Assembly: GCA_034189225.1 (NCBI GenBank)
Contig: JAXHVL010000180.1
Location: forward strand, 1-57,748
From: JAXHTY01 sp034189225
Lineage (GTDB): Bacteria; Desulfobacterota; Desulfobacteria; Desulfobacterales; Desulfosudaceae
Direction of reading: 5' to 3'
Length of the DNA stretch: 57,748 nucleotides
Made by a program: the position numbers and the translations under genes. Of the stretch, positions 49,891 to 57,628 are shown piece by piece. Position 1 is the first letter of the stretch; the number at the start of each line of letters is the position of its first letter. The notes beneath the pieces were generated by a model. It worked only from the letters and a program-made list of their open reading frames with translations, was not told where the DNA came from and did no database searches.

Positions 49891-51627
49891 ATGAAACACG
49901 ACAAAGAACAGCGGGAAAGTTATTACCGGCAGCTCAGCCGCAACATGGTGGCAACCGTGATCCTGGTGTCCATGACGCCCATGATCCTGGTCATAGTGAT
50001 TCTGCTGTTTCAATTCAAGGCCTCTTATTATGAAAAAACCTATGCCCACCTTGAAGAACTGGTGCAGAAGCACCGTCAGCGAATCGATGGATACCTTGAG
50101 GAACGATTGGCCAATATTCAGCTTTTGTCCGCCAGCTTTGACCATGAGGTTTTGATGGACAAATCATTTCTTGATTCTCTGCTCCAACGGCTGAAAACAG
50201 CATACGGGGATGTGTTTGTGGACCTGGGCGTCATTGATCGCACCGGGCATCAGCAAGCCTATGCCGGCCCTTATCAACTGGATAACGCCATGTATGATGA
50301 GGCGAACTGGTTTAAATCCGCCATCAATCATCCCTATTATATCAGCGACGTTTTTATGGGTCTTCGTGGCAGCCCCCATTTTATCGTGGCGGTTCGCCGG
50401 TTCCACAACGGCAAGCCCTGGATATTGCGGACCACCATCGACTTCAAGGCCTTTAACAATCTGGTGGAAAACCTGCGCATCGGTGAAACCGGGTTTGCCT
50501 TTATCGTCAATAAGCATGGCGAATTTCAGACCCGCCCGTCTTCGGAAATAAAAATAGGCACCGCGCTGGACCGGATTTTGAGTCATGAAACAAACCGTTT
50601 CCCGGAGGGTGTCCGGGTCCTGGCCCAGAAAGACCCGTCCGGCATACCCAGTATTTATGTGGCGGCTGCCTTAAAAAACGGTGAGTGGTATCTGATTTTC
50701 AAGCAAAAGCAATGGGATGCCTTTTCAGATCTGACCCGCACCGTACACAGCGCCATCGCTATTTTCGTGGTGGGCTCGCTTGCGATTATTGCCATGGCGA
50801 CGGTGCTTTCGAGGCGGATGGTTCGCCGCATCAGGCAGGCCGACCGGCAGAATGAGACCCTGAACCAGCAGATGATCGAGACGGGCAAGCTGGCGTCCGT
50901 GGGCGAATTGGCCGCCGGCATTGCCCATGAAATCAACAACCCCGTGGCCATCATGGTGGAAGAAGCCGGCTGGGTAGGGGATTTGATGGAAGAAATAACC
51001 CTCGCACAAAACAATGACATCGATGAAATCCGCCGGGCCCTGAAACAGATCTCGGTGCAGGGCCAGCGCTGCCGGGAGATCACCCACAAGCTTCTGAGTT
51101 TTGCCAGAAAAACCGATACCACGCTCAAGGATGTGCAGATCAACGATTTGATACGGGAAATCATCGAGCTCTCCGGGCAGATGGCCAAATACAACAAGGT
51201 CACCATTACCACGGATTTGATGGCGGAGCTGCCCTATGTGACCATCTCCCCATCGGAAATGCAGCAGGTGATGCTGAACCTGATCAACAACGCCATGGAT
51301 GTAATGGAAAAAACCGGCGGCAATCTTCATATTGCCACCAAGATGAGCAAGCTGGAAAAAGATCACATCGTGATAACCGTTGAAGACGACGGACCGGGCA
51401 TCCCCGAAGCCAACCTGCCCCTGATTTTCAACCCCTTTTTTACCACCAAGCCGGTGGGCAAGGGGACGGGACTGGGCCTGTCTATCTGTTACGGCATTAT
51501 CGAAAAGATGGGCGGCAAGATCGATGTCCAGAGCACGGTGGGCAAGGGCACCCGGTTCCGGATATGGGTTCCCTATCAAAAAGCGGAAATCAACGAGCAA
51601 GCCGATACAAAAAACAAAAATTTATGA
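49891..51627 (+). CDS. Cache-type membrane sensor histidine kinase (plus operon)
   Basis: A 578-residue paralogue of the kinase at 47040. TM1 about residues 17-38 (MVATVILVSMTPMILVIVIL), double-Cache-like sensor (about 45-280; FVDLGVIDRTGHQQAYAGPY, YYISDVFMGLRGSPHFIVAV), TM2 about 283-303, HisKA with H346 in GIAHEINNPVA, HATPase (NLINNAMDVM, DDGPGIP, GKGTGLGLSI). I start at the ATG at 49891, with CGAGG six bases upstream, rather than 49876. It is the first gene after the plus-strand sigma-54 promoter and is followed after 37 bases by a receiver gene. It probably senses an extracellular carboxylate or other anion and phosphorylates the downstream receivers. Confidence 0.92.
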   Translation: MKHDKEQRESYYRQLSRNMVATVILVSMTPMILVIVILLFQFKASYYEKTYAHLEELVQKHRQRIDGYLEERLANIQLLSASFDHEVLMDKSFLDSLLQRLKTAYGDVFVDLGVIDRTGHQQAYAGPYQLDNAMYDEANWFKSAINHPYYISDVFMGLRGSPHFIVAVRRFHNGKPWILRTTIDFKAFNNLVENLRIGETGFAFIVNKHGEFQTRPSSEIKIGTALDRILSHETNRFPEGVRVLAQKDPSGIPSIYVAAALKNGEWYLIFKQKQWDAFSDLTRTVHSAIAIFVVGSLAIIAMATVLSRRMVRRIRQADRQNETLNQQMIETGKLASVGELAAGIAHEINNPVAIMVEEAGWVGDLMEEITLAQNNDIDEIRRALKQISVQGQRCREITHKLLSFARKTDTTLKDVQINDLIREIIELSGQMAKYNKVTITTDLMAELPYVTISPSEMQQVMLNLINNAMDVMEKTGGNLHIATKMSKLEKDHIVITVEDDGPGIPEANLPLIFNPFFTTKPVGKGTGLGLSICYGIIEKMGGKIDVQSTVGKGTRFRIWVPYQKAEINEQADTKNKNL

Positions 51628-51664
51628 AACCATCAACAAACGAAACGGAGAAGGAGAAGAGGCA

Positions 51665-52099
51665 ATGAGCAACCTGTTTATTCTGCTGGTGGATGACGAG
51701 ACGTCCTTTATCGAGACCATGGCCAAGCGGCTTAAAAAAAGAGAGTTCAATGTTATTTCCGCGACCTCCGGTGAGGACGCCCTGAACCTGATGCAGAAAA
51801 ACCGTAACCTGGACGTGGTACTGCTGGATGTCAAAATGCCGGGAATGGACGGCATCGAAACCCTGAAAAAGATGAAATCCGAATTCCCACTTACCGAAGT
51901 GATTATGCTCACCGGTCACGGCACCATTGAGTCTGCCATCGAGGGAATGAAGGGCGGCGCTTTTGATTATCTGATGAAACCCTGCGATATTGACCAGCTC
52001 GTGGCCAAGGTCGACGAGGCGGCCAAAAAGAAGCAGGAGCATGCCGACAGAATGGAAAAAGCGCGCCTTGAAAAGGTCATGACCACGCATGGCGTATAG
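51665..52099 (+). CDS. Stand-alone receiver protein with helical tail
   Basis: A 144-residue single-domain response regulator: D10-D11, phosphorylated D55 in VVLLDVKMPGMDG, T in LTGHG, K in MKPCD. After the receiver, a charged helix KKKQEHADRMEKARLEKVM forms the C-terminus, similar to tails of other receivers in the cluster. There is no output domain. The ATG is set by GGAGAAGGAGAAGAGG upstream; the frame is open further upstream but that part lies within the kinase gene. It should be the first phosphate acceptor of the upstream kinase and could act on the transporter two genes downstream. Confidence 0.92.
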   Translation: MSNLFILLVDDETSFIETMAKRLKKREFNVISATSGEDALNLMQKNRNLDVVLLDVKMPGMDGIETLKKMKSEFPLTEVIMLTGHGTIESAIEGMKGGAFDYLMKPCDIDQLVAKVDEAAKKKQEHADRMEKARLEKVMTTHGV

Positions 52100-52129
52100 G
52101 CAATCCGAATATGCCGGCGGAATGATTTT

Positions 52130-52528
52130 ATGAACATGCCACGGTCAAAACAGACAGCGACCAGCCTGCTGCTGGTCGACGATGAAGTAGACTATGTCAA
52201 TGTCCTGGCCAATCGCCTGAAGCGGCGCGGCTTTGAGGTGGAGACCGCCACCGGCGGCGCAGAGGCGATTCAGGCGGTTCGGCGCCGGGATTTTGATGTG
52301 GCGGTGCTGGACCTGAAAATGGAGGGCATGGACGGCCTGGAAGTGCTGAAGGTCTTCCAAAAGATGGACGAACGCATGGTTGTTATCATGCTCACCGGTC
52401 ATGGGTCCCAGACCGCCGCACGCGACGGCATCCGGTTCGGCGCATTTGATTACCTGATCAAGCCATGCAGTCTGGAAGACCTGCTGGATAAAATCGGCGA
52501 AGCCCGCCGGCAGCAGACAAACCCGTAA
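52130..52528 (+). CDS. Stand-alone receiver protein
   Basis: A 132-residue single-domain response regulator: D17-D18, phosphorylated D61 in VAVLDLKMEGMDG (the usual Pro after Met is Glu), T in LTGHG, K in IKPCS. It lacks the long charged tail of its neighbours and ends soon after the last receiver helix. It lies 30 bases after the previous receiver gene and 37 before the transporter gene. Two different receivers ahead of one transporter suggest a branched or stepped phosphate flow. No output domain is present. Confidence 0.92.
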   Translation: MNMPRSKQTATSLLLVDDEVDYVNVLANRLKRRGFEVETATGGAEAIQAVRRRDFDVAVLDLKMEGMDGLEVLKVFQKMDERMVVIMLTGHGSQTAARDGIRFGAFDYLIKPCSLEDLLDKIGEARRQQTNP

Positions 52529-52565
52529 GCCTGTTACGTATTATAAATAAAAAAGAGGACATAAG

Positions 52566-54149
52566 ATGCATTTTCTAAAATCCAATCCATTCAAGCTGTG
52601 CCTGGCGCTGGCACTGGGAATTATTATCATGGCCCTGCCCCGGCCCGAGGGGACGCAATATAAAATCACCGGTGATCCCGGAAAAACGCTGATGTCTGCC
52701 ATTGGTGACCATTTTTCCCTTGTTACGGAAAAGGAGCTCAAAAACGGGGCCTATCTGGTGGAAGCAAAGGCCCCCGGCAGTAAAACGGGCACGGGGGCTT
52801 TTTTGAAAAAAGAAATTAAAGCAGCGGAACGTCCCGGCGTTTCGGTGGACTACGTGGATGGCCTTTCACCCAAAGCCAAACGGTTTCTGGCCATGCTGGT
52901 GGTGCTCGTCTTTCTGTTTATCGTGGAACCCATTCCCCTGGAAATAACGGCCATCTGCATCGGCGTTGCCCTTGTGGTAATGGGCGTCTCCGATGTAAAG
53001 GGTGCCTGGGCCCCCTATATGCATCCGGTGGTGATCTTCATCATGTGCTGCCTTATTTTCGCCATTACCCTGGACAAGGCGGGGCTCACCAAGCGGATCG
53101 GCCAGTTTATCATCAAGAAAGCCGGTACAAACGTGACCCGGTTTACCTTTATCATATCGATCGGCCTCGGCCTGTCCTCAGGGTTCATGCATGATGCTGC
53201 GGCCTGCGCCATCGGTATTGTGACCATGCTGCCCATGATGAAAGCCGCGGGCATCGAACCCAACACCAACACCGCCAAGTTTATGATGCTCTCCCTGCCG
53301 TTCGCCTGTTCCGCCGGCGGTATGGGCACCCTGGTGGGTGGCGGCCGGTGCATGGTGGCAGCGGCCTTTCTCAAAGAATTCACCGGCATTGAAATCAGTT
53401 TCTTTGAGTGGATTATGTACTGCATGCCGGCTGCCATCATCACTGTGCCCGTGGCCGTGTTCATTGTTTACCTGGTATTCCGGCCGGATCCGAAATTCCG
53501 GCTGCCGGAACTGGACAAGGACCTGGGGCCTTTGACAAAGACGGAAATCATCACCTTGATTATTATCGGCCTCACCTTCATTACCTGGCTGACAAAGGGC
53601 ATTCACGGGATCCATTATTCCATTACCGGCATGCTGGGGGTCACGGCACTGGTTATCGCCGGTGTTCTGAAATGGGAAGACATAAACGACAACCTGGAAT
53701 GGGGGACGGCCCTGTTTATCTTCGGCGGCGGTATCTCCCTGGGCCTGGCCATGGGCTATTCCGGCGCGGCAGACTATTTTGCCTACTTGTTTTTCCCCTA
53801 TGTTCAAGGGTACGGCTGGCTGGGCCTGTTTGTGGGGCTTGCCGTTTTCGGCGCGCTGGTGACCAATGCCATGGCCAATGTGGCGGCGGCGGCATTAATT
53901 CTGCCGATCGTGATCCCCATGGCGCAGATGGAAGGGGTGGACCCCACGGTTCTGGCCCTCTGTCTGGGCATGGCCACATCCTTTGCCATGCTGCTGGTGA
54001 TCGGCTGCCCGCCCAATGCCATTGCCTACAGCTATCGCTACTTCAAGTCCGCGGACCTGACCCGGGCCGGTCTGGTGGTAATGCCGGTGCTGCTGATTCT
54101 CATCACCATCGTGGCGGCCACGTGGTGGAAATTCCTGGGTCTGGTATAA
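52566..54149 (+). CDS. DASS/SLC13-family anion transporter (plus operon)
   Basis: A 527-residue membrane protein with about 11-12 helices and family blocks SAGGMGTLVGGGRC and VIGCPPNAIAYSYRYF. A soluble stretch of about 70 residues follows the first helix, shorter than in the transporter at 42752. The Ser-Asn-Thr motifs are changed: FMHDAAACAIG and TNAMANVAAAA. GGGISLGLAMGYSGAADYF corresponds to the family segment before the second motif. It lies between stand-alone receivers and a receiver-kinase hybrid. Substrate is not predictable; sulfate, C4-dicarboxylates and other dianions are carried by the family. AAGAGGAC precedes the ATG. Confidence 0.9.
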   Translation: MHFLKSNPFKLCLALALGIIIMALPRPEGTQYKITGDPGKTLMSAIGDHFSLVTEKELKNGAYLVEAKAPGSKTGTGAFLKKEIKAAERPGVSVDYVDGLSPKAKRFLAMLVVLVFLFIVEPIPLEITAICIGVALVVMGVSDVKGAWAPYMHPVVIFIMCCLIFAITLDKAGLTKRIGQFIIKKAGTNVTRFTFIISIGLGLSSGFMHDAAACAIGIVTMLPMMKAAGIEPNTNTAKFMMLSLPFACSAGGMGTLVGGGRCMVAAAFLKEFTGIEISFFEWIMYCMPAAIITVPVAVFIVYLVFRPDPKFRLPELDKDLGPLTKTEIITLIIIGLTFITWLTKGIHGIHYSITGMLGVTALVIAGVLKWEDINDNLEWGTALFIFGGGISLGLAMGYSGAADYFAYLFFPYVQGYGWLGLFVGLAVFGALVTNAMANVAAAALILPIVIPMAQMEGVDPTVLALCLGMATSFAMLLVIGCPPNAIAYSYRYFKSADLTRAGLVVMPVLLILITIVAATWWKFLGLV

Positions 54150-54208
54150 TAATGGAACGAGCTGCGATCAGTATATAAAAGCCGGACACGCAATCAGGAG
54201 AAGATGTG

Positions 54209-55468
54209 ATGACAGCATGCCATTCCGAACAGAAAACAACAGACCTGGGCGTTTTGCTGGTGGATGACGAGGTCGATTTCCTAGGCACCCTGGCCAAACG
54301 GCTGGACCGTCGTGGATTTACTGTTTTCCGGGCGTCGTCCGGGCCAGCAGGCCTGGATCTTCTGCAGCAGCAGCCCATCGATGTGGTGGTAATGGACGTA
54401 AAGATGCCGGAGATGGATGGCATCGAAACCCTGCGCCACGTCAAACAGGACCATTGCGATGTGGAGGTGATTCTGCTCACCGGCAACGCATCCACTGCCG
54501 ACGGCGTGGAAGGCATCAAGCAGGGGGCGTTTGATTATATCACCAAGCCCGTTGACATCGACCACCTGGCGGGAAAAATCAGGCAGGCGGGTGACAAGCG
54601 GCGGCGGGCAGAAGAACGGCAGCGGGAGCAGGAACAAAGAAAGCAGCTGGAGCAGCAGATGATGGCCACCGAACGCCTGGCATCCCTTGGTACCCTGTCG
54701 ACCGGCGTGGCCCACGAGATCAACAATCCGCTTGCCATGATGCAGGAGGCTGCGGGCTATATGCGGTTGATTCTCGAAAAGGATGAAAAGACGGTGGCGT
54801 CTCGCAGGGTCGATCTGGGACGCGCCCTGGAAAAAATTGAAAAGGGGGTGGACCGGATCCGCCGCATCACCCATCTGCTGCTGGGGTTTGTCCGTAAGTC
54901 CGGGCAGGCATATTCGGAAACCGACATTCAGGCACTGATGGAAGAAACCCTTGAACTGATGGTAAACGAGATGCGGGACAAAGACATCCGTATTCAAAGG
55001 CAGATGACCGAAGACGCCGGCATTATTGTCAGCGACCCCTATGCCCTTCGCCAGGTGCTGATCAATCTTGTGACCAACGCGGCCCATGCTATTAAAAACG
55101 AGGGCGCTATCACGCTGGGCCTGGCAAGGCAGCAGCACCACGTGGAAATCACGGTGAGCGACACAGGAGAAGGTATTCCCAAAGAGATCGTTAACCGTAT
55201 ATTTGAACCGTTTTTTTCCACAAAGCCGCCGGACAAAGGCACCGGCCTGGGATTGTTCGTGACCCGCGGTATTGTAAACCGGCTCGGGGGTGAGATATCG
55301 GTAAACAGCGCGGTCGGGCACGGCACCACGTTTACGGTCCGGCTCCCCGTCTGCCCGCCTGCAGATGACCTGTCAACGGGCGATGCCGATCAATGTGACG
55401 CGATATTACAAAAAATAAAGGAGGCAACCGACGATGATAAAAATACCGGCCAGGGTGCTGATCGTTGA
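54209..55468 (+). CDS. Receiver-histidine kinase hybrid without membrane part
   Basis: A 419-residue soluble protein. An N-terminal receiver (LLVDDEVDFLG, phosphorylated D63 in VVMDVKMPEMDG, T in LTGNAS, K in TKPVD) is followed by a strongly charged coiled coil (RRRAEERQREQEQRKQLEQQ, about 130-150). Then come HisKA with H169 in GVAHEINNPLA and HATPase (NLVTNAAHAI, DTGEGIP, DKGTGLGLFV). It should take up phosphate on its receiver and in response change its own kinase activity, a relay step between the membrane kinase and other receivers. A GTG three bases before the chosen ATG is possible. The next receiver gene overlaps its last 35 bases. Confidence 0.92.
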   Translation: MTACHSEQKTTDLGVLLVDDEVDFLGTLAKRLDRRGFTVFRASSGPAGLDLLQQQPIDVVVMDVKMPEMDGIETLRHVKQDHCDVEVILLTGNASTADGVEGIKQGAFDYITKPVDIDHLAGKIRQAGDKRRRAEERQREQEQRKQLEQQMMATERLASLGTLSTGVAHEINNPLAMMQEAAGYMRLILEKDEKTVASRRVDLGRALEKIEKGVDRIRRITHLLLGFVRKSGQAYSETDIQALMEETLELMVNEMRDKDIRIQRQMTEDAGIIVSDPYALRQVLINLVTNAAHAIKNEGAITLGLARQQHHVEITVSDTGEGIPKEIVNRIFEPFFSTKPPDKGTGLGLFVTRGIVNRLGGEISVNSAVGHGTTFTVRLPVCPPADDLSTGDADQCDAILQKIKEATDDDKNTGQGADR

Positions 55469-55883
55469 TGATGAAAAGGATTTTGTCGAGATATTCGCCA
55501 TGCGACTGGAGGAACTGGGGGAAACCGTGTTTTCCGCATTTTCAGGAAAGGAGTGCCTGAATTTTCTTTCCGAAAACGAGGACATTGATGTGGTCATCCT
55601 GGACATCAAAATGCCCGGGGGCATGGATGGCATCGACACGCTTATGGAACTCAAAAAACGGTTCCCCTTGGTGGAGGTGCTGCTGCTAACCGGCCATGGG
55701 ACGATCGAAACCGCGGTAAAGGGCATGAAACTCGGCGCGTATGATTATCTGCTCAAACCCGCCGACTTCAGCGAAATAAAGGAAAAAATCGAAGGCGCCC
55801 GGCAGCGCAGGGAAGAGCAGGAAGAGCGCATACGAAAAGCTGAGCAGCGGGCCCTTCTCAGGAAGGGCGGCAACATCTACTAG
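55434..55883 (+). CDS. Stand-alone receiver protein with charged helical tail
   Basis: A 149-residue response regulator: D12-D13, phosphorylated D57 in VVILDIKMPGGMDG (one extra Gly compared with the others), T in LTGHG, K in LKPAD. The tail REEQEERIRKAEQRALLRK is a charged helix like those on other receivers here. It starts within the end of the receiver-kinase gene (35-base overlap), with AAGGAGG before the ATG, so the two are translationally linked and it is the obvious substrate of that kinase. No output domain. Confidence 0.92.
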   Translation: MIKIPARVLIVDDEKDFVEIFAMRLEELGETVFSAFSGKECLNFLSENEDIDVVILDIKMPGGMDGIDTLMELKKRFPLVEVLLLTGHGTIETAVKGMKLGAYDYLLKPADFSEIKEKIEGARQRREEQEERIRKAEQRALLRKGGNIY

Positions 55884-55920
55884 ACGGCTTCCAAGGAACT
55901 CCTTTCAAAAGCCATTTTGT

Positions 55921-56003
55921 CACAGACACACACGGACGAACACAGACATTTTTTTACCAAAACCTGTCCGCCGTTGTCTGTGTGGGTCTGTGTGGGTCTG
56001 TGG
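55921..56003. repeat. GTGTCTGTG-type inverted repeat
   Basis: Arms of about 28 bases (CACAGACACACACGGACGAA... and ...GGGTCTGTGTGGGTCTGTGG) flank a 26-base loop with few mismatches. It is low-complexity and lies in the 221-base gap between the last two receiver genes. It may act as a terminator-like hairpin or be a dispersed repeat. Confidence 0.6.
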
Positions 56004-56031
56004 CAAATTGCAGTATGATGCTTGGAGCAAG

Positions 56032-56082
56032 TTACTTTCTGCAAAAATACTGCCGCGGCGGAGTTGGAAGCTTTTTACGAGG
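56032..56082 (+). repeat. Dispersed ~50-bp intergenic repeat, copy 3
   Basis: TTACTTTCTGCAAAAATACT ... GTTGGAAGCTTTTTACGAGG. Matches the outer parts of the copies at 12521 and 21294. The GC-rich centre GCCGCGGCGG is similar to that of copy 2. Confidence 0.7.
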
Positions 56083-56104
56083 ACATTAATAGAAGGAGAG
56101 AAAA

Positions 56105-56593
56105 ATGGGTGACCCAATAAACCTGCTGTTTGTGGATGACGAGGTTCAGTTTCTGGAATCCATGAAAAAACAACTCACCGCCAGGGATTTCCATGTGGTG
56201 GCCGTGGACCGGGGAGAAAAGGCGATCGAAGCGGCCCGTCGACAGCCCATCGATATCGCGCTGGTGGATTTGAAAATGCCGGGGCTTGACGGCGAGGCCA
56301 CATTAAAAGCACTGAAGCAGGATCACCAATGGATGGAGATTGTCATTCTCACCGGTCATGGCTCCGTTGACTCGGCCGTGGACAGTATGCAGAGCGGTGC
56401 CTATTCCTACCTTCAGAAACCCTGCAAGCTGGAGGAGTTGCTTGAAGTCCTGAAGGAGGCCTACAAGAAGAAAGTCATGAACAAAAACAAGATTGAAGAG
56501 GAACGGATGAACGAGATGCTGAAGCTCTCTCAATCCACCTCACCCCGGGAAATTCTTCGGCGGCTTAAGGAGATCGACGGCAGCAGTGCGTAA
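56105..56593 (+). CDS. Stand-alone receiver protein with long C-terminal tail
   Basis: A 162-residue response regulator: D11-D12, phosphorylated D55 in IALVDLKMPGLDG, T in LTGHG, K in QKPCK. The tail of about 40 residues (KKKVMNKNKIEEERMNEMLK, then SPREILRRLKEIDG) is the longest in the set and may form two helices for docking. No DNA-binding motif is recognisable. AAGGAGAG precedes the ATG. It is separated from the rest of the plus operon by two repeats, so it might have its own promoter, but none is obvious. A strong terminator follows it and closes the cluster. Confidence 0.9.
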   Translation: MGDPINLLFVDDEVQFLESMKKQLTARDFHVVAVDRGEKAIEAARRQPIDIALVDLKMPGLDGEATLKALKQDHQWMEIVILTGHGSVDSAVDSMQSGAYSYLQKPCKLEELLEVLKEAYKKKVMNKNKIEEERMNEMLKLSQSTSPREILRRLKEIDGSSA

Positions 56594-56656
56594 CCCGCTT
56601 ATTTCACGATTCGATTTGGGCGCAGCTGCAAGGCGGCCGATATGAAATTGTTTTTT

Positions 56657-56709
56657 GGCCGCCATGGGGGTGCCGCTCACACCCCGAACCAGCACATGGC
56701 GGCCTTTTT
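56657..56709 (+). terminator. Strong intrinsic terminator closing the plus-strand DASS operon
   Basis: GGCCGCCATG (56657-56666) pairs perfectly with CATGGCGGCC (56695-56704), an inner GGGGTG/CACCCC stem extends it, and five T residues follow. A run of T before the stem means it can work on both strands. Confidence 0.85.
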
Positions 56710-56731
56710 ATGCACACTGAAAGACTAAAAC

Positions 56732-56833
56732 ATGAAAAAACAGGCGCATAACGCCGGAAAGTATGTTCATCTTGACGATATCATCTCCATTCCTAGGCAG
56801 GCCCTGTGGCAGGAATTTGTGGCCGTTCCCTAG
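56732..56833 (+). CDS. Short reading frame, probable gene fragment
   Basis: A 33-codon frame (MKKQAHNAGKYVHLDDIISI ... FVAVP) directly after the terminator. No family recognised and no good Shine-Dalgarno. It lies before the decayed YcaO homologue and may be a remnant of the same lost locus. Expression is doubtful. Confidence 0.25.
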   Translation: MKKQAHNAGKYVHLDDIISIPRQALWQEFVAVP

Positions 56834-56930
56834 GCCAGGGTTTCTTTACAAATCATCGTTTGAGTGTATACTTGGTTTAAACGAATAAGCCCCTGAGGCA
56901 CGTCTTTCCCAAAACACACCGGAGCGTTTT

Positions 56931-57473
56931 TTGAAAAACACGGAAATCGCCTATACCCTGACCCGGGAGACCACCCGCCATCAGACCGGTTTTTTTGTGG
57001 TAAAGCCGGAAGATGGGCCGGACTGGACCTCTGGTTCCAGGACATCACGCCGCCCATCGGGGTTCCCTGCTGCCGGTGTTTTGTGGCGGAAAAAAACGGC
57101 ACCGTTCACACGGGCACGGCCGCCCATCTCAACGCGCAACGAGCCATTGTATCGGCCATTATGGGAAACACCTGTCCCTATCCCGCCGTTCCGGCCACGC
57201 GTCCGGACCATGTGACGGCCTCACCATCGTCCCCATGAGAATCTGCCCGATTACGCCACTGCAAATCCCGAAACCGATCTGGCCCTGCTTGAAACCCTGC
57301 TGCTGAGAAACGGCCTTTCCCCCTGTTATGTGGACATCACCTGCGCCGACATCAACCTGCCCGTGGCCAAAGCCATTGTCCCGGGCCTGGAAATGATGGG
57401 CGACCTGGATGACCACAGCCGCGTCCATGCGGATCTGTACAATAATTATCTATCCTTATTTCAAACAGATTGA
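56931..57473 (+). pseudogene. Decayed YcaO-family gene
   Basis: Three pieces in different frames can be aligned to the YcaO-TPR protein at 26947-28689. An N-terminal piece (EIAYTLTRETTRHQTGFFVV) has no clear match. A middle piece reads LWFQDITPPIGVPCCRCFVA and then GTVHTGTAAHLNAQRAIVSA, matching the LWISDLSFDTGIPTVGVLAW and GTAPNPEKAMSRALTET region of the intact protein. A C-terminal piece reads YVDITCADINLPVAKAIVPG, the usual YcaO ending, and stops at 57473. At least two frameshifts and large deletions separate them, and the ATP-binding part is missing. It is not expected to make a working enzyme. It may be a relic of a locus with a precursor peptide or partner now lost. Confidence 0.7.
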
Positions 57474-57628
57474 ACATTGGTGGGGTGTCATGGTAGTGTA
57501 ACGAAACACGCTGATGACGGTTCATCTGCAAATTCCAGGTGCTACGTCCCACATTATTTGGCCCCAAAATCTCACATTATTGAAGTGATTCCTATGTTGC
57601 AAAATAAGGCAAACAAATCGGCGCTATT

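Noticed and set aside
54281..55321. Minus-strand open frame of 346 codons opposite the receiver-kinase hybrid
   Set aside because: The plus frame contains all receiver and kinase motifs; the antisense product shows none and is His/Gln-rich.
55921..56003. Possible CRISPR-like short repeats (CACAGAC units)
   Set aside because: The units have no constant spacing or spacers and form one hairpin; no cas genes are present.
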